From assembly GCA_024529925.1 (NCBI GenBank), contig JAFEUB010000912.1:1282501-1346500 (forward strand): 64,000 bases of DNA, written 5' to 3'. The stretch is from Ophthalmolycus amberensis (taxonomy: Eukaryota > Chordata > Actinopteri > Perciformes > Zoarcidae). The position numbers were made by a program, and so were the translations under genes. Below are positions 12,347-25,900 of this stretch, piece by piece; positions within the stretch are counted from its first letter, which is position 1; the number at the start of each line of letters is the position of its first letter. The notes under the pieces were generated by a model. The model searched no databases and was not told where the DNA came from. It saw nothing but the letters and a program-made list of their open reading frames with translations.

Positions 12347-13393
12347 AGAGTTAGAGTTAGAGTTATTTATTTTGCACAATTCAAACAACAAAATTTAAAA
12401 TAATCAAACATAACAGAAATAAATGAATATCACAGTGCAGGAAGAGACAGAAAGCCAACTTGGCTTATTTGAAGCCTCCACCTATATAATATTAACATTT
12501 TACAAAATTACAAAGGAAAAAATAAAATATGCATAAGACATTACATTACAACAAAACAAAGAAAGAAAGAAAAGAAAAGAAAAAAAATAATGTAATTGTG
12601 TCGAGTGTGAGTGAGCGTGTATGTGTGTGCATGTGTATAACAGCTAAAACAAGAAAGATATGAAAACTAATACATAAACAAACTGTTACAAAACAGCAAT
12701 TAGATGTTCTTTTAGGCATCTTTTAAAACATTTTATAGAGGGACATTCTTTTGTTAGGTGGGAAAAGTCATTCCATAGTTTGGTTCCCCTAAATCTTATT
12801 GACAATTGACCTCTGCTGGTCAGTAACTTAGGAGGATGAAGATGTGAAGATTGACGAGTTGAGTGAGAGTGAACCTGTGAATTGAATTTATAGTAGGTCT
12901 TGAAATGATCAGGAATATTCCCTTCACCTGAAAGTATCTTAAAAATGAAAACACAAGTTTGTGAAATATTTATGTCACAAATGGTAAGAATCTGCAATTT
13001 CTGAAATAGAGGAGCAGATGAGAAGTGTGACTCTGATCGGGTTGCGATCCTAGCAAAACGTTGCTGGAGGAACATTTTTTTGCAGAGTAGTAGGAAAAGT
13101 ACTTGCCCAAACTATATTACAATATGAAAGATAGGGATAAATGATACTGTAATAAAGATAAGGAGATAAGGAGAGAGTTTGCAGAGACAAGATGTCTAAC
13201 CCTCCTATTATTCCAATAGATTTGTTTATTTTTCTACTGACACAGTCAATATGTTTACTCCAACTTAAACTCTCATCAATAATAATTCCTAGGAATTTTG
13301 TAGATGCCACTTGAGGCATCTCAACAGATTCAATTTTAATTTTAGATAAATCCTTAGAGTACAATTTTTTGTCACTGAAAATAATAAAATTAG
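12347..13393 (-). mobile_element. 5'-truncated LINE, reverse transcriptase C-terminal part
   Basis: Minus-strand frames 13364-13050 and 13075-12686 join by a frameshift. They encode the end of a non-LTR reverse transcriptase: KFLGIIIDESLSWSKHID, then SPYLYYSIIYPYLSYCNIVW, then FSIRFRGTKLWNDF (the last block precedes the protein's end). The 3' tail is a short AACTCT-type repeat at 12347-12362. No endonuclease or RT core remains. The RT style suggests a CR1/Rex1-like clade, but this is not certain. Confidence 0.85.
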
Positions 13394-13724
13394 CTATATA
13401 TTATCCAAATGTATTTTGAAAATTGTCCACTTTAGAGAAGAGGATAAGAGTTTTTATAGAAGCTTGTCCAGGTTGACCGTCCCTCAAATACAGTATTTAA
13501 TGTTACACATACAAATATTTATCTTCTACGGCTACAGATTATTTGGGAGGTCATGCGGGGATTCTCACTCGATTCCTTAAAATAAATGACAGGATGTTCA
13601 TGACTCCTGTTATTCAGTTGTTAACTTAAGCAGAATATGATTCATCCCATACATAGTTGGTATTGTACCTCACACCTATGTCAACATAAAGCAGGACCTG
13701 CAAAGCTGTGCCAAGTTCTGCCTT
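13394..13724. repeat. Right copy of the ~335-bp direct repeat
   Basis: Matches 12012-12346 (about 2-3 percent divergence) and resumes exactly where the LINE's truncated 5' end stops. See the left copy. Confidence 0.85.
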
Positions 13725-13803
13725 CATTTGTTTTAGAGGAAGCAAATAGTCGTTGCTGTTGAGCTTCAAGGTTTTTGATTGGTTGTGTTTTTGTCTGTCT
13801 GAG

Positions 13804-13810
13804 TATAAAA
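13804..13810 (+). promoter_or_regulatory. TATA box of FCGBP-like gene 2
   Basis: TATAAAA lies about 25-30 bp before a short leader that ends in a GTAAGC donor at 13852/13853. A second TATAAAA at 13823-13829 is too close to that donor to be the main one. A TATA box fits a tissue-restricted secretory gene. Confidence 0.65.
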
Positions 13811-13831
13811 GGATGTCATTTTTATAAAAAC

Positions 13832-13852
13832 ATTATACATGCATCACAGCAG
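13832..13852 (+). other. Probable non-coding exon 1 of FCGBP-like gene 2
   Basis: A short leader ends in ACAGCAG before GTAAGC. The next acceptor at 13953-13954 opens the exon carrying the start codon at 13957. The transcription start was inferred from the TATA spacing only. Confidence 0.5.
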
Positions 13853-13956
13853 GTAAGCACTGCTCAATCTGAGATTATTTATTTGGCTGGTTGGTGAAAT
13901 TAATCAATTTATGTTATTCAAATAATGTAACTAAAACAAAAATGTCTCTTTCAGCC

Positions 13957-16900
13957 ATGGGCACCCTGTTGCTGTTTTGTGCTTTGGGGGCTTTACTCAG
14001 CTGTAAGTCATTTTACTTATTTTCTTTCTTTTGACAGGATCCACTTGAATGCTACTCATTTTCATTTCAATGTGATATAACTTTGCTTGTCTTCTTTCCA
14101 ATTTGTCACAGCTGATTTTAAGCCGTTTTAAACTGAACAAACACAGTAGTAGTGATGTCAATTTCAAAACTCAGGAAAATCTTTCTTTTCTTTATCTAAC
14201 AAAAGCCTGCCTACCATGAACAACTCTTGAATCCGACTGAACGTGGCTTAGCCCAATTAATCAATCACTGCAGCATTTCTCAAACCTTAGCCAAGTGATC
14301 GCTCAATTTGAAGCAATTTATCCAAGTTGTCAACCCCATCAGTTGAGAGCATTGTTGTGCGCCCAAACCAGGTGCTTGTGTGTATGAAGCAGAATGTTAA
14401 AAAGGTGAAGAATTCAAGAGAGCAGCACATAAAGGATAGCCATCTAAATTGAAATTTGCTTTTGTTGGGAATAGCATTTACCTTCAGCTGCTATTGAGTT
14501 GGAACTATTATACTGAATGGGTGAAACAGGAGTGTAATCTAAATCCCCCAGGCCCTGGCTGAGCCCAGAAATAAAATCTTTTCACAGCAAAGGCACAGAT
14601 ATTGATAATATTTCCATTATGCAATTATATTGTCTGTGCAAGTGACTTATTGAGTGCTGTTGAGAAGCAGTCAAGTGACTATTCCTCAGCCTAAATCTCT
14701 CACAATAGGTTATCGAGGGAAAAGCAATCCGTCCTTCATAGAATAGCATTCATCCTCGCTTTTTAACTTTGAAATGAAGGTATTTTTAGTCACATTCTGT
14801 TTGATCTCATATTGTTTCTTTGTAACGCGTATGCGATCCAAGAAGTCTCAAGCCAAGTTTTGTATTTCCAGCACGTGAATCCCTTTGATTGCCTTGGCAC
14901 AAATTGTCTCACTCATTTCTTAATTTTTTGACATGTTTTCTTCACACACAAGATTTGTGAAGAGCCATTTTCTGGCAAACTTCTTCATTTTAAGTGACTT
15001 GAAAATAAGTCTTCTTTTGACATGTGTTTTTCTGCATGTTTCCTTGCTCTTCCTCCCGTCTGTCAGGTCCATCTAACGCTGGATGGGCAGGGAGAGAGTT
15101 CGCCCTGTCATTCATGCAGAATTATGCTCCACACTACGACACTCCTCGCTATCAGTTATACATCACCGCTGTTCAGGCCAATGCTAAAGTGACAGTGCAT
15201 GTGCCTCCCTTGAACTTCAAGCAAGAGAAAATTCTTAACGCTGGCGAAAAGGTCACCATCACTCTCCCTGCTGGTGTTGAGGTGTACGGCAGCCAGAAGT
15301 CTCCCAACACAGTGCGTATTGAAGCCTCAGCAGATGTGACTGTAACCTCTTTCAACTTCAAGCTGTACACAGCAGACACCTCTGTGGTGTATCCGGTCAC
15401 TGAATGGGGTACAGAATATTTCATCTTCACACCTGCTGGGACACCCTATGGCACCTATAAAGAGTTCTCTGTGACAAATGGAAAAGAGAGCAACAAAGTG
15501 GAGGTTTTCCCGAGCGGCTCTATCACGTTCCAGGGTCGTGTCTATAGGAGTGGCAGCAAAATGGTGATAGATCTCCATCCGTATGAGAGTGTCCAGCTCC
15601 AGAGCATTTATGAACTCTCTGGCACCAGAGTTGCCTCCCAGCACCCTGTTGCTGTTGTCACGGGTCACACTTGCACCTGGCGGTTCTCCAAATGTAACCA
15701 TGTATATGAGCAGCTGCTGCCAGTTAGCAGGTGGGGGTCCAGCTTCATCGTGCCTCCCCTGACCTTCCAGACGAAATTTGACAGCGTCTTCCTCCAGGCC
15801 TCCCAGCCCACGAGGGTCACTGTCCAACACGGCAACCGTGAGGATGTTTTGACTTTGACCCGGGGGAAAATATCGGAGGTCCACTACCACAATCCTGAAA
15901 CACTGTCCATTCAGGCTGATCATGGCATCCAGGTGCTCATGCTCTTCAATGGTGTCACACGGAACTGGATTCAATTCTACGACCCTTTCTTGATGACCAT
16001 CCTGCCCACAGATCGCTTCTGCTACTCTTACTCACTGGAGGCTCTGGACGGCTTTGAAAACAAGGCCCTGATTGTGGCACAGACCAGTGCGATGGCAGAG
16101 CTGCGTATTGATGGTACAAACCTGCCCCGTAATGTCCAGTGGCAAAAGGTGACCGGGACAGATTTCTCTTGGGCGGAGATGTCCTACAAACGAAACCCTG
16201 GCAACAATAGACACACTGTGTCCAGCTCTGGTTCCCGCTTTGCTCTCTACAGTGTAGGAGTCAGCCAGATGAATGGTTATGGTTCCCTGGGACAATGTAT
16301 ACAGCCAGGTAAGGTGCACATACTATCGCTGTTTAGGGAAAAAAGATAATTAAACATTAAAAGATAATTTTATAATATACAATATATTCATTGGAGAGAT
16401 AACTCTTTTACATTACACATCAATTAACAGTAATGATGTGGACATGAATTATATATTATCTATGGTTTTCCAGGATCCTTGTCCTGCAGCAGTACCACCT
16501 GCAGTGCCAATGAGGTGTGTGAAGTGAAGGGTGGGTATCCCTCCTGTGTCCCCAAGCCAGGTACCTGCTGGGCCATGGGAGATCCCCACTACCGCACCTT
16601 TGACGGGCGAAACTTTAACTTCATGGGTACCTGCACATACGTTATTGCTAAAAACTGTGTGAAGGATGATCATCTTCCAGCCTTTGAAGTCCTCGCCCAA
16701 AATGAGAACAGAGGCAGCCTCAGGGTCTCGTATGTTGCTGTGGTCACAGTGAAGGTGTATGGCACCACGATCACAGTAGTTCGGTCTGAGACAGGTCGTG
16801 TAAGGGTAAGGCTTCCTATTCGTTCGTACGATATTAGATTGGTATTCTTTCAAAGATGCATATTTTATATATCTTGAATTCAATCTATGATTATTAGCCT

Positions 16901-19900
16901 TAATTATTTCTTAGAATCTATTCATTTAAATTGATGCGTTTTAATTCCTAACACTGACTGTAATAGCTTAATACATTTTTCATTTTCTCATGTGCAGATT
17001 GACAACAGTCTCTGGAGTTTGCCTGTAACCTTGAACAACGACAAACTGACTATGTTTCAGAGCGGTCGCTCTGTGGTCATTGAGACTGATTTTGGCCTGA
17101 CTGTCCGTTATGACTGGGAACACTATCTTGTGGTCACTTTGTCCGCGAGTTACGCTGGTAAGACTTGTGGTCTCTGTGGCAACTTCAATGACGACCCCAA
17201 AGATGATTTCACCACACCCTCCGGCACTCAGACAGGGGGGGCTGTGGCCTTTGGGAGCAGCTGGAAGGTGCCAGGGCTGGTGGAAGATGCGCTGTGCAGA
17301 GATGAGTGTGTGGGTGGGTGTGAGCGCTGTGAACACAGCCAGATGAAGATGTGGGAGGGTGACTTGTTTTGTGGGCTCATCACACTTGTAATAAATGGGC
17401 CATTCAGAAAATGTCACGCCGTCATTGACCCGCAAGCATACCTGGAGAACTGTAAATACGATATATGCATGGGAGACGGCCTCCGACATTTCCTCTGCAG
17501 GGCGCTAGAGGCTTATACTGAAGCCTGCCAGATTGCTGGGATCCAGGTTCAAGATTGGAGGAAGGTGGCAAGATGTCGTAAGTAATATCTAAAATAATCC
17601 TTAAATGAACATACTGTTGTTGTTTTTTCCTTGTTGTACCTGACATTCATCACATTTCATACTCTGTCTTCTCCCTAAAGGTGCTAAATGTCCAGCCAAT
17701 AGCCACTATGAGCTCTGTGGCAATGCCTGTCCTGCCACCTGTTCTGACCCTGATGCTCCCGCCAAATGCAAACGCCCCTGTGTGCAGACCTGCACCTGTA
17801 ACGCAGGTTTTGTTTTGAGCGGAGGTCAGTGTGTGCCTGCTGCTAAGTGTGGTTGTACCTACGAGGGTCGAAACATTCCTGCTGGGGAGTCATTCTGGGC
17901 TGACCAGGGCTGTCGGCGAAGGTGTACATGTGTTGCTGGAAGCAGACGCGTGCAGTGCCAGGATAAAGGCTGCGGGGCAGGGCAGCAGTGCCAGGTGGTT
18001 GAGGGTATTAGAAAGTGCCAGGCAGTCTCCCACAGCACCTGTCAGGCCACAGGTGACCCCCATTACGTGACCTTTGACAAGAAGAAGTTTAACTTCCAGG
18101 GCACGTGTGTGTACCAACTGGTTGCACTCTGCACAAAGGACCCAGAGTTGGTGCCCTTTGAAGTGCTGGTGCAGAATGATCACCGGGGCAGCAAGGTGGT
18201 CTCCTACACCAAGTTAGTGGAGATCAAGGTGCACTCCCTCAGCATTGTCATTACAAAGACACACAAGGGCCTGATTATGGTAAGAACTATACTACAATGT
18301 AATCTTTCCTGTGAGGCACTTTAATATTCAGTCTCTGTATGTAAATACAATTGTGTGTTCTTTTCCAGGTGAATAATGAGCTGGTCAACTTGCCCATCAA
18401 ACTGGATGGAGGACAGGTGTCTGTGTATAAGAGTGGCTGGTTCGCTGTGGTCGACACAGACTTCGGCCTCAAAGTATCCTTCAACTGGGAAAGCGCGGTG
18501 TACGTAACATTGCCAAGCAACTACATGGGAGCCGTTTGTGGCCTCTGTGGCAACTACAACGGCAAACCCCAGGATGACCTGATTCCAAAAAATGGTGAAA
18601 AATCCATCTTACCAGTAGATTTTGGTGCGAGCTGGCGAGTGGCAGAGATCCCAGGGTGTGTCGAAGGCTGTAAAGGGGTGTGTCCTAATTGTGACATTAC
18701 CCAGAAGGTTAAATATGAAAAAGGAGATTTCTGCGGCATGTTGAAAGACCCCAAAGGGCCGTTCCGTGACTGCCATGCCAAGGTGGACCCAGCTGGCTAC
18801 TTTGAAGACTGTGTTTATGATGTATGCATGTATAAGGGCAGAAAGGATGTTCTGTGTCAGGCTATTACATCATACACATCTGCCTGCCAAACTGTCGGGG
18901 CCAAGGTGTACAGCTGGAGGACCAGTCAGTTTTGTGGTGAGACATACATTCATTTCAATAAAATAATTTACAAAAGAAAATCATTTACAGTAAAGTTTCT
19001 CTACTGCTCCTGTTTCTGTGTATACTTCAATGTGCGTTTCTTCCTTTTCTTGGTTTTTATGTTGCTTTTGAATCAGTGCCTTTGTAATCTGTACTCATTC
19101 ATATTGTCTTTTACATCCCATGTGTACAGCGGTGAAATGTTCAGTCCACAGCCACTATGAAGTTTGTGCAACCGGCTGTCCTGCCTCTTGCCAGAGTCTG
19201 ACCCCTCCTCAAGGTTGCCAAGCTCTGTGCCAGGAGGGCTGTTCCTGTGATGAGGGGTACATCCTCAGTGGAGACCACTGCGTTCCCTTCTCACAGTGCG
19301 GCTGCAGCTACAATGACCGCTACTACCGCATTGGCCAAGTGTTTTATCCCAGTGGGCAGTGTCAGGAGGAGTGCAAGTGCTTACAAGATGACGAGGTAAT
19401 GGATACTGAAAGGACAATTTGAAAAATCATGATTTTTGATCAGTGTGAACTTACTGAGTGGAAATTAATTTGTTGGATGTCTAATACATTTCTCTTGTTT
19501 CTTAACTGTCTTTCTCAGGTTGAGTGCAAGAAGTTCACATGTGGCCCCAATGAGAAGTGTAAAGTGGAGAACGGCGTCCAAAAATGCCATCCTATTGGTA
19601 AGGGTGTGTGCCATGCCTCTGGTGACCCCCATTATCGCTCTTTTGATGGGCGAACATTTGATTTCCAGGGTACCTGTACCTACACACTCTCCAAGAGCTG
19701 TGGGCTAGAAGGCACCCACCTGGTGGCCTTTTCTGTTCACGTGGAGAACGTGCAGTGGAACAAGATGATGAACAACAAAGTAGTGGCCGTCACCAAGCTG
19801 GTTGCTGTGGAGGTCTACGGCTTCACTCTCATCATGAGAAACGACATGCGTGGAGTCCTGGTGAGCAACAACACTTGGGCTTCATTTGAACCAAGCTTCA

Positions 19901-22900
19901 TATTTGGAATACAGTGAAACACATTGCTTGTATCTTTCAGTAGCAGATGGTTGTGAGATGTGAAACTAGCTTAGAATAAATATTTCATCAGGTATTCTTT
20001 TCTTTAAATAAGACTTGTGCTTTTTCTTTTAGGTAAATGGAGTGTTTAACCAACTCCCTGTGAATCTTAAAGATGGAGCAGTGCTGGTCTATCAAGAAGG
20101 CCGGCATTATGTAATTGCAACAGATTTTGGGCTGCTTGTCACTTATGACCTGGTTTATCATGTGACCGTCACAGTACCTGGTAATTACCGTGGTAAGGTC
20201 TGTGGGCTGTGTGGCAACTTCAACGGTGACAAGAAAGATGACTTCCAAATGCCCAACCGTCGGCTCTCCAACAACGTGAATGTGTTTGGAAAGTCATGGA
20301 AGGTCACCATCCCTAATGTGGTGTGTGCAAATGGCTGTCAAGGGAATAACTGTCCTATATGTGAACCAGCTCGCAAGGCTGTGTTTTCAAAGTCCACTTA
20401 CTGCGGCATTGCTACGGCAACCAACGGTCCTTTTGCCACCTGCCATAGTAAACTGGACCCACAGCCGTACTTTGCTGACTGTGTGTTTGATGTGTGTGCC
20501 TCTGACGGCGATGGGAAGGTGCTGTGTAACAGCATAGCAGCCTATGCCTTAAACTGTCACATGGCAGGAGTGGACGTCAAAAACTGGAGGACGGCTTCAT
20601 TCTGTCGTAAGTGACAAAGAGGAATTCACTTTTTTTGGGGGTTTTCATCCAAATCAACCTCTTATTTTCATCTGCCATACTGAATTAATACTGTATTTAT
20701 TACATACACGCACACTTCTCTAATCCATGTTTTCCCTCCTGGCTTGTGATAATTTATTTCAGCCATGAAATGCCCAGCCAACAGTCACTATGAGGTGTGT
20801 ACAGACGCCTGCTCTGCATCCTGCGCAGGCCTCACAGAGATTGTACAGTGCTCCGCTAGCTGCGTAGAGGGCTGTGAATGTGATGCTGGCTTCTTATTCA
20901 ATGGACATGGCTGTGTTCAAGAGACTGAGTGTGGCTGCTATGACAATGGGAGAACGTACAAGGTACACTTCAACGCCGCTGTCTGTACAAAAAAAAGCCA
21001 TTCCATATACACTAATGTACAAATTATAGCTTTTTTAGTGTCAAAGTGGCTCAAGCAGATACCCATAGTACCATTCATGCTGACATGGCAATTAAGTTGC
21101 CTTTGCTTTTTCTATAGTGTTGGACATGAGCCAGTCTGATCGTAGATATGTGCACTGAGGATTTCTCCTGAGACTTAATTAGCAGATTGTCTAAATTTGT
21201 AGGGGGGTTGATAGGAATGAAATACTTCACTATAACCTCATTTCCTTCTGTCTATTATGTCCCCCTGTGTAATAAACCTGCTATATGTCCCCAGCCTGGT
21301 GAAGTGGCGTATGAGGAAGACTGTAACACAAAGTGCACCTGCAATCCAGAGACGGGCCTCGTATGTGAGAAACATTCCTGCCCTAAAAGCACCAAATGTA
21401 TGGTCAGGAAAGGAATCCTGGCATGCTACAACACAGGCAAGACACAAATACTGTATTTGTATTCAGTCCTAACTTTAGTAAATACATCTACAGTCAATTT
21501 TGAATGACTTTTGAGTTGGATTGCAATTTTCCATTAATTTCCCTTTCGTGTGTTTTTCTTGTGCAGATCCCTGCAAAGATGCCAAGTGTCGGGTCAAAGA
21601 GAAGTGCCGTGTTGAGAAGGGTGAAGCGCTCTGCGTCCCCGAGTACACAGGCAAATGCTGGGCCTGGGGCGACCCCCATTACCACACATTTGATGGTTAC
21701 AACTTTAACTTCCAGGGCACCTGCAAGTATGTCATCTCTAAGACCTGCGGGAATCTAGATGGTCTAGTGCCGTTCTCAGTCACCGAGAGGAATGATAACC
21801 GGGGAAACACAGCAGTTTCTTATGTCAGGGAGGTAGATGTGTCTGTGTATGGGTACACCATCACCATCCGCAAGAACCAAATTGGTCGAGTCACGGTAGG
21901 ATTTCTTGTCTGATGTGTTTGACCTTTAGTATTTCAGTGTTGACATTATTTATATTGTTCTTGTCCATTCCCTTTAGGTGGACGGGGAGCTGTTGAATCT
22001 TCCTGTGCGACTGGATGAGGGTGAAGGTGAGGTGTCGGTGTTTCAGCGTGGTCACACTGCGGTGGTGGACACAAACTTTGGCCTGGTTGTCTCCTACGAC
22101 TGGAACTGGGAGCTGGTCATCAAACTGCCCAGCAGCTACTACGGCAGTGTCTGCGGTCTGTGTGGCAACTTCAACAGTAATGTCCGTGATGAGCTTCAGA
22201 ATCCAGCCGGCAAAGCGGTCCCCTCAGTACTAGAGTGGGGCAAGAGCTGGCAAACGTCTGATCAGGACAAGGACCATCCTTGTTCGGACACATGTAAGAA
22301 AAACTGTCCTACCTGTGACGGTAACCAGCAAAAGGTCTATGAGACTGAGGAATTCTGTGGGGGCCTCGTAGCTAAGACCAATAATATGTTTAAGAAATGT
22401 CATGGCAAATTGGACCCCCAGGCCTTCATGAACAACTGTGTGTATGATATGTGTCTGAATAAGGGAGACAAAAATATGTTGTGCCAGGCATTTGCCTCTT
22501 ACAGTCAGCAGTGTCGTGAGGAAGGAATAGTAATCAAGGACTGGAGGAAAAAGTTTGGCTGCCGTGAGTATTTACGAGAATCTCATTGGTTCATCCTATT
22601 CAAAGATTTCATTTAAATATTTAAGTTTTTTTGTTTTGTTTTTATATCTATATCCAGCAATGAGCTGTCAGCGTCACAGCCACTATGAAGACTGTGCCAG
22701 CCCATGCCAGCCATCCTGCCCATTCCCTGAGCAAAAGAAGACCTGTAACGGTGCCTGTGTGGAGGCCTGTGTGTGTGATAAGGGTTACGTCCTCAGCGCT
22801 GGTGTCTGTGTACCTGCTAAAATGTGTGGCTGCTCCTATCAGGGGCGTTATTACAAGCCCGGTCAGCACTTTTGGGCTGACGAGGTTTGCGGTCGCCTAT

Positions 22901-25900
22901 GCGAGTGTGATACGACCCTGGGCATGGTGACATGCCGCGAGGCTTCTTGCTCTGCCAAGGAGACGTGCGCCGTAGTAGATGGAGAGCGTACCTGCCGACC
23001 CATCAGTCACGCCACATGCAGAGCCTCAGGTGACCCACACTACCGGAGTTTTGATGGCCGCAGGTATGACTTCCAGGGCACGTGTGTATATCAGCTGGCG
23101 GGTCTGTGCTCGCAGCAGCCAGGGCTAGAGCCATTCAAGGTGACGGTGCAGAATGAGCACCGGGGAAGCAAAGCCGTGTCCTACACAAGGACTGTCAACT
23201 TTTCTATATATGGCCTAACCCTCACCATCAGCAGAGAACACCCCTCCAAGGTCCTGGTAAGTATGCATGTGGAGGTATGGCTAATGTGAAGCATATGGGT
23301 GATTTGATAAAAGATTAAATAAGTAATCTTGTTTTCATGTGGATTTTTGGAGAGAAGAGAAATGGGACCCAACATTTAGTTACAGTATTAAAAATAAACA
23401 CGGGACAGATATTCTGAGTCTCATTCAAATGACTGGATGATAATACCGTCTATCATTGTGCTAATTCTGACATCTCTCATGCTCGTCTGCATATATATTT
23501 AATTGCATATTAAAATTTTGATCCGGGCAGGCTTAATTAAACTAAGATTTAATTGCACATTAGAATGGATTAGCAAGGACTGCAGAATTATTAAATCTCC
23601 TCAAATATTTCTCGCTTTCTGCTCCTCAGCTCAATGGGCAGCTCGCTTCGCTACCACTGGATTACAATGACGAGCTGGTCGTGTTTCTCAGCGGCTGGAC
23701 AGCCGTGGTGGAGACAGTTGCTGGTATCACCGTGACCTTTGACTGGCGTAGCACAGTGAGCATTACTCTGCCCAGCAACTACCAGGGCGCAGTCTGCGGC
23801 CTGTGCGGCAACTACAATGGAAAAGCTCAGGATGATCTGACCATGCGGAACGGCCAGACTGCCACAAATGAAGCCAAGCTGGGGGAGAGCTGGCAGGTGG
23901 CCCTCATACCAGGCTGCTCATCAGTCTGCCAGGGGGCATGGTGCCAGGCCTGTTCAGACTCCCAGAGGAAAGAGTACCAAGCGCAGAAGTACTGTGGTAT
24001 TATCGCTGACAAGGCAGGGCCTTTCAGAGGTTGTCACAGTCTTGTGGACCCTGTTCCTTACCTGGAGGACTGTGTGTATGATGCCTGTCATTATCGTGGT
24101 CACCATGGATCAGTCTGCGATGCTGTGGGAGTCTATGTCTCTGCCTGTCAGAGCCAAGGAATCCCCATCGGCTCCTGGAGAACAGATCTCTTCTGTCGTG
24201 AGTTTGAGATTGTGTTTTGGTGTTTTTGTTTCATTTTTGTTTGATTTCAAATCTCTTATTTCAAAATATTTCTTCCATGTTTTACATTGTTCCTCTCTCC
24301 CCCTTCTCATCCTATCCCGCAGCAATGGTGTGCCCAGCTAACAGCCATTATACATTGTGTGCCACGGGCTGCACAGCCACCTGTGCCAGCTTAACCACCA
24401 TTGCCACCTGCCGCCGGGCCTGCACAGAGGCCTGCGAGTGTGACGAAGGCTACCTGCTGAGTGGGGATACCTGTGTGCTTGTGAGAGATTGTGGCTGCTC
24501 CTACGATGGCCACTACTACAGGAAAGGAGACGCCTTCTATCCCGAAAATGAGTGTGTGGAGCAATGCATCTGTGGAGAAAATGGTGCGGTGTCTTGCCAA
24601 AAGGCCAAGTGTCGTGCAGGGGAGACGTGTAAGCTTGTAAACGGAGTGAAAGGCTGCCACCCCGAGGGGCAAGGCAAGTGTGTGGCTTCTGGTGACCCTC
24701 ACTACATTTCCTTTGATGGACGGAGGTTTGATTTCCAGGGTACCTGTGTCTATGTGTTGGCCAAGGTTTGTGATGATGACAATGGCCAGCTGACGCCATT
24801 CAGCGTAACTCAGGGGAATGAAAAGTATGGAAATGGAAAAGTGGCTGTGACCCAGTCAGTTTCAGTGGCTATCTACGGTTACGTTATTTACATCCAGCAG
24901 AAAGTGCCATGGAAAGTCATTGTGAGTTCAAAAACTTAATCCAAAACATGTTTGGCTACGCTTTTGCATCTTGATTTATTTCCTCACAATGATTCTGTTC
25001 TCCTCCTCCTCTGTCAAGGTGGATGACGAACTTCTAAACCTTCCTCTTTCCCTCAACAATGGGCTCCTGAGAGTCACCCAGGAAGGTCGCAACATAATTC
25101 TCCGGACGGACTTTGGACTAACAGTCCTGTATGACACTGTCTATTACGTTGAGGTAATCGTTCCTTCTACATACCAGGGCAAGATGTGTGGTCTTTGCGG
25201 CAACTACAACAAGAATGGTGGTGATGACTTCAGGCTTCCCGGTGGCAGAAGAACGAACAGCGTGGATGAGTTCGGGACGGCATGGGTGGTGGACTTGCCT
25301 GGCAATGTGTGTGGGGGCTGTGGAGGCCAGTGTCCGGTATGTGAGCAGGCCAAGGCCACCTTGTACAGAAAGGCCGACTCCTGTGGCATCATAAGTGCAC
25401 CTAATGGGCCTTTCAAAGTCTGCCACAGTAAAATTGACCCAGCGGCATATGTGTCTGATTGCGTGTTTGATGTTTGTGCTCTGGGTGGCAACAAAGATAC
25501 TCTGTGTAACAGTGTACAGGCCTACGCGTTGGCCTGCCAGAGCGAAGGAGTGAACATCCAGCCATGGAGGAGCAGCTCTTTCTGCCGTAAGTTACACACA
25601 ACAGTAATTTAGCTCAAGAATTGTCCATATTTTTGATGATTTATATTTCAGGAGCACATACAAAGTCTAACAAATGTCATCTTCTCTTGTAGCTGCTTCC
25701 TGCCCTGCACAGAGTCACTATGAGGTGTGTGCCGACACCTGTGGTGGGACCTGTGCCAGCTTTCTTTTCCCACTTACTTGTTCTGAAAGCTGTTTTGAAG
25801 GGTGCCAATGTGATGACGGCTTTGTTTTCGATGGCATCCAATGTGTTCTCTTGGACAACTGTGGATGTGCGCACGATGGCAAATATCTTACGGTAAAAGA

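Noticed and set aside
12347..12362. TTAGAG-type hexamer run resembling a telomeric repeat
   Set aside because: The unit is TTAGAG and not TTAGGG, and it forms the 3' tail of the LINE.
15327..15974. 215-codon minus-strand open frame
   Set aside because: It lies antisense to the conserved IgGFc-binding domain exon and has no family motifs or splice context; a shadow frame.
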